A DNA stretch of 5,334 bases from Parachlamydiales bacterium (GTDB lineage: Bacteria; Chlamydiota; Chlamydiia; Chlamydiales; Rhabdochlamydiaceae), in assembly GCA_020050965.1 (NCBI GenBank), contig JAGVJV010000297.1:1-5334 (forward strand), written 5' to 3'. How positions within the stretch are numbered: position 1 is the stretch's first letter; the number at the start of each line of letters is the position of its first letter. A model generated the notes under the pieces. That model was not told the origin of the DNA. It saw only the letters and a list, made by a program, of their open reading frames with translations, and did not search any database. Position numbers and translations under genes: made by a program. This document shows, in pieces, positions 4,372 to 5,334 of this stretch.

Positions 4372-5334
4372 ATGCAGGCCTGGGACGCATTTTTGCAAGG
4401 TCTCGAGCAAACGATGGGAAAGACGACAATCGATCGGTGGCTCCGCCCACTGACGATTGTCAATTTCGATGCCTGCAATCTCTATCTTGAAGCACAAAAC
4501 TCTTTTCAGATCGCCTGGTTTGAAGAGCATGTGCGCAAAAGGGCAGAAACCTCTTTTCTCAACAACAATTCTCATCCGATCAAGATCCACTTTAGCAAAG
4601 CCCCCAAGGTCAAAAAAGAAGCGACAGTAGAACCTACCCCCGATTTGCAACTAGTCTCCGATCCAATCGACCCTGCGATGCAGTTTTCCAATTTCACCGC
4701 CGATGAAAAAAATCAGCTGACACTTCAATTCTTTAAAGAACTCTCTCCGGTCACTTGTAACCCAATTTTCCTTTATGGACCTCAAGGCATCGGCAAGACG
4801 CATCTCCTCATGGCCACTGCTAAAGAATTACAATCGAAAGGTCTATCTGTATTCTATGTCCATGCAGAGACCTTTACGGAACATGTGGTCAAAGCAATCC
4901 GCAGCTCGCAGATGCGCAAGTTTAGGGAGATATATCGAAAATCAGATGTTCTCATCATCGACGATGTGCATGATCTAGCTCGCAAAGCTGCCACTCAAGA
5001 AGAGCTTTTCCACACTTTTAACACCCTTCATACCGGCGGAAAGCAGATCATCCTTTGCAGTCATCTGCCGCCAGGCAAACTCGAAGAGATCGAACCGCGC
5101 CTCATCAGCCGCTTTGAGTGGGGAATCGTGCTACAACTACATCCCCTATCTCCTCAAAAAATGGAAGAGGTGCTCCACAATCGAGCCCAAGCCTATCAAT
5201 TTCCCCTTTCTGAAGCGGTGGCAAAGTTCATCATCGAAAAGTTCCACACATCTTCCAAAGCGATGCTACGGGCCCTAGAAGCCCTCGTTTTGCGCCACAA
5301 ACAAGCAACAGAGCTTTCAGTCGAGGCAGCCACC
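4372..5334 (+). CDS. dnaA: Chromosomal replication initiator DnaA, divergent; C-terminus cut by window edge
   Basis: A DnaA-family protein, 321 codons visible and open at the right edge. DnaA is an AAA+ ATPase that oligomerises at the origin and melts it. Domain I is present at residues 1-75 (WDAFLQGLEQT, RWLRPL, LYLEAQNSFQIAWFEEHV). It is followed by a short linker (76-105) in place of a long domain II. The AAA+ domain has Walker A GPQGIGKTHLL (136-146), Walker B LIIDD (194-198), TQEELFHTFNTL (208-219), a sensor I region with Ser230, the arginine-finger box PRLISRFEWG (242-251, Arg247) and a probable sensor II Arg300 in LRALEAL. Domain IV, which reads DnaA boxes, is beyond the window. Odd points: the usual FxxFVxGxSN entry motif is reduced to FSNFTADEKN, and the IDDIQFL motif reads IDDVHDL. 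Chlamydiae carry two dnaA genes, and this looks like the copy beside yidC. A Hda-like DnaA relative is excluded by the presence of domain I. Confidence 0.93.
   Translation, partial: MQAWDAFLQGLEQTMGKTTIDRWLRPLTIVNFDACNLYLEAQNSFQIAWFEEHVRKRAETSFLNNNSHPIKIHFSKAPKVKKEATVEPTPDLQLVSDPIDPAMQFSNFTADEKNQLTLQFFKELSPVTCNPIFLYGPQGIGKTHLLMATAKELQSKGLSVFYVHAETFTEHVVKAIRSSQMRKFREIYRKSDVLIIDDVHDLARKAATQEELFHTFNTLHTGGKQIILCSHLPPGKLEEIEPRLISRFEWGIVLQLHPLSPQKMEEVLHNRAQAYQFPLSEAVAKFIIEKFHTSSKAMLRALEALVLRHKQATELSVEAAT

Noticed and set aside
4282..4650. 122-codon minus-strand ORF across the yidC-dnaA junction
   Set aside because: It overlaps two well-supported genes on the opposite strand and its translation resembles no known family, so it is best explained as a chance frame.

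Overview
The window most likely comes from a member of the Chlamydiota, probably an environmental (amoeba-associated type) lineage. The + strand half carries a very large YidC (about 799 aa, against roughly 550 in Escherichia coli) followed 3 bp later by a divergent dnaA. From memory, an oversized YidC next to one of two dnaA copies is the arrangement in Chlamydia (CT251/CT250 in C. trachomatis). This assignment rests on protein architecture and gene order. No database search was possible.

Layout. Positions 1-1646 hold a two-gene minus-strand operon. A MerR-family regulator with a TipAS-type ligand domain (915-1646) is followed, with overlapping stop and start codons, by an alpha/beta hydrolase (1-918) that runs off the left edge. 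Its promoter (1656-1686) has the long 19-bp spacer typical of MerR-activated promoters and puts the transcription start only a few bases before the merR ATG. Inside merR, strong ribosome-binding sites lie just before Met114 and Met119, exactly where the TipAS domain begins, so a separate ligand-domain protein may be made, as in Streptomyces tipA.

Positions 1647-1968 are a divergent intergenic region. It contains the merR promoter, an AT-rich tract, a possible 41-codon minus-strand ORF, and a striking imperfect inverted repeat of about 73-bp arms around a 21-nt centre (1799-1966). The outer tip of the right arm is the yidC ribosome-binding site. The outer tip of the left arm places a similar site ahead of the small minus-strand ORF.

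Positions 1969-4368 encode YidC, the membrane-protein insertase, starting at the ATG at 1969 rather than at an upstream TTG inside the repeat. Positions 4372-5334 encode the first 321 residues of DnaA: domain I, a short linker, and the AAA+ domain up to about sensor II. The DNA-binding domain IV lies beyond the right edge. yidC and dnaA look co-transcribed, and the dnaA ribosome-binding site lies within the last codons of yidC.

The minus-strand pair reads as a ligand-sensing regulator with a downstream hydrolase, which may be an accessory response module placed beside a core membrane/replication operon. The most notable observations are the long palindrome over the yidC start and the TipAL/TipAS-like internal start combined with a near-leaderless promoter.
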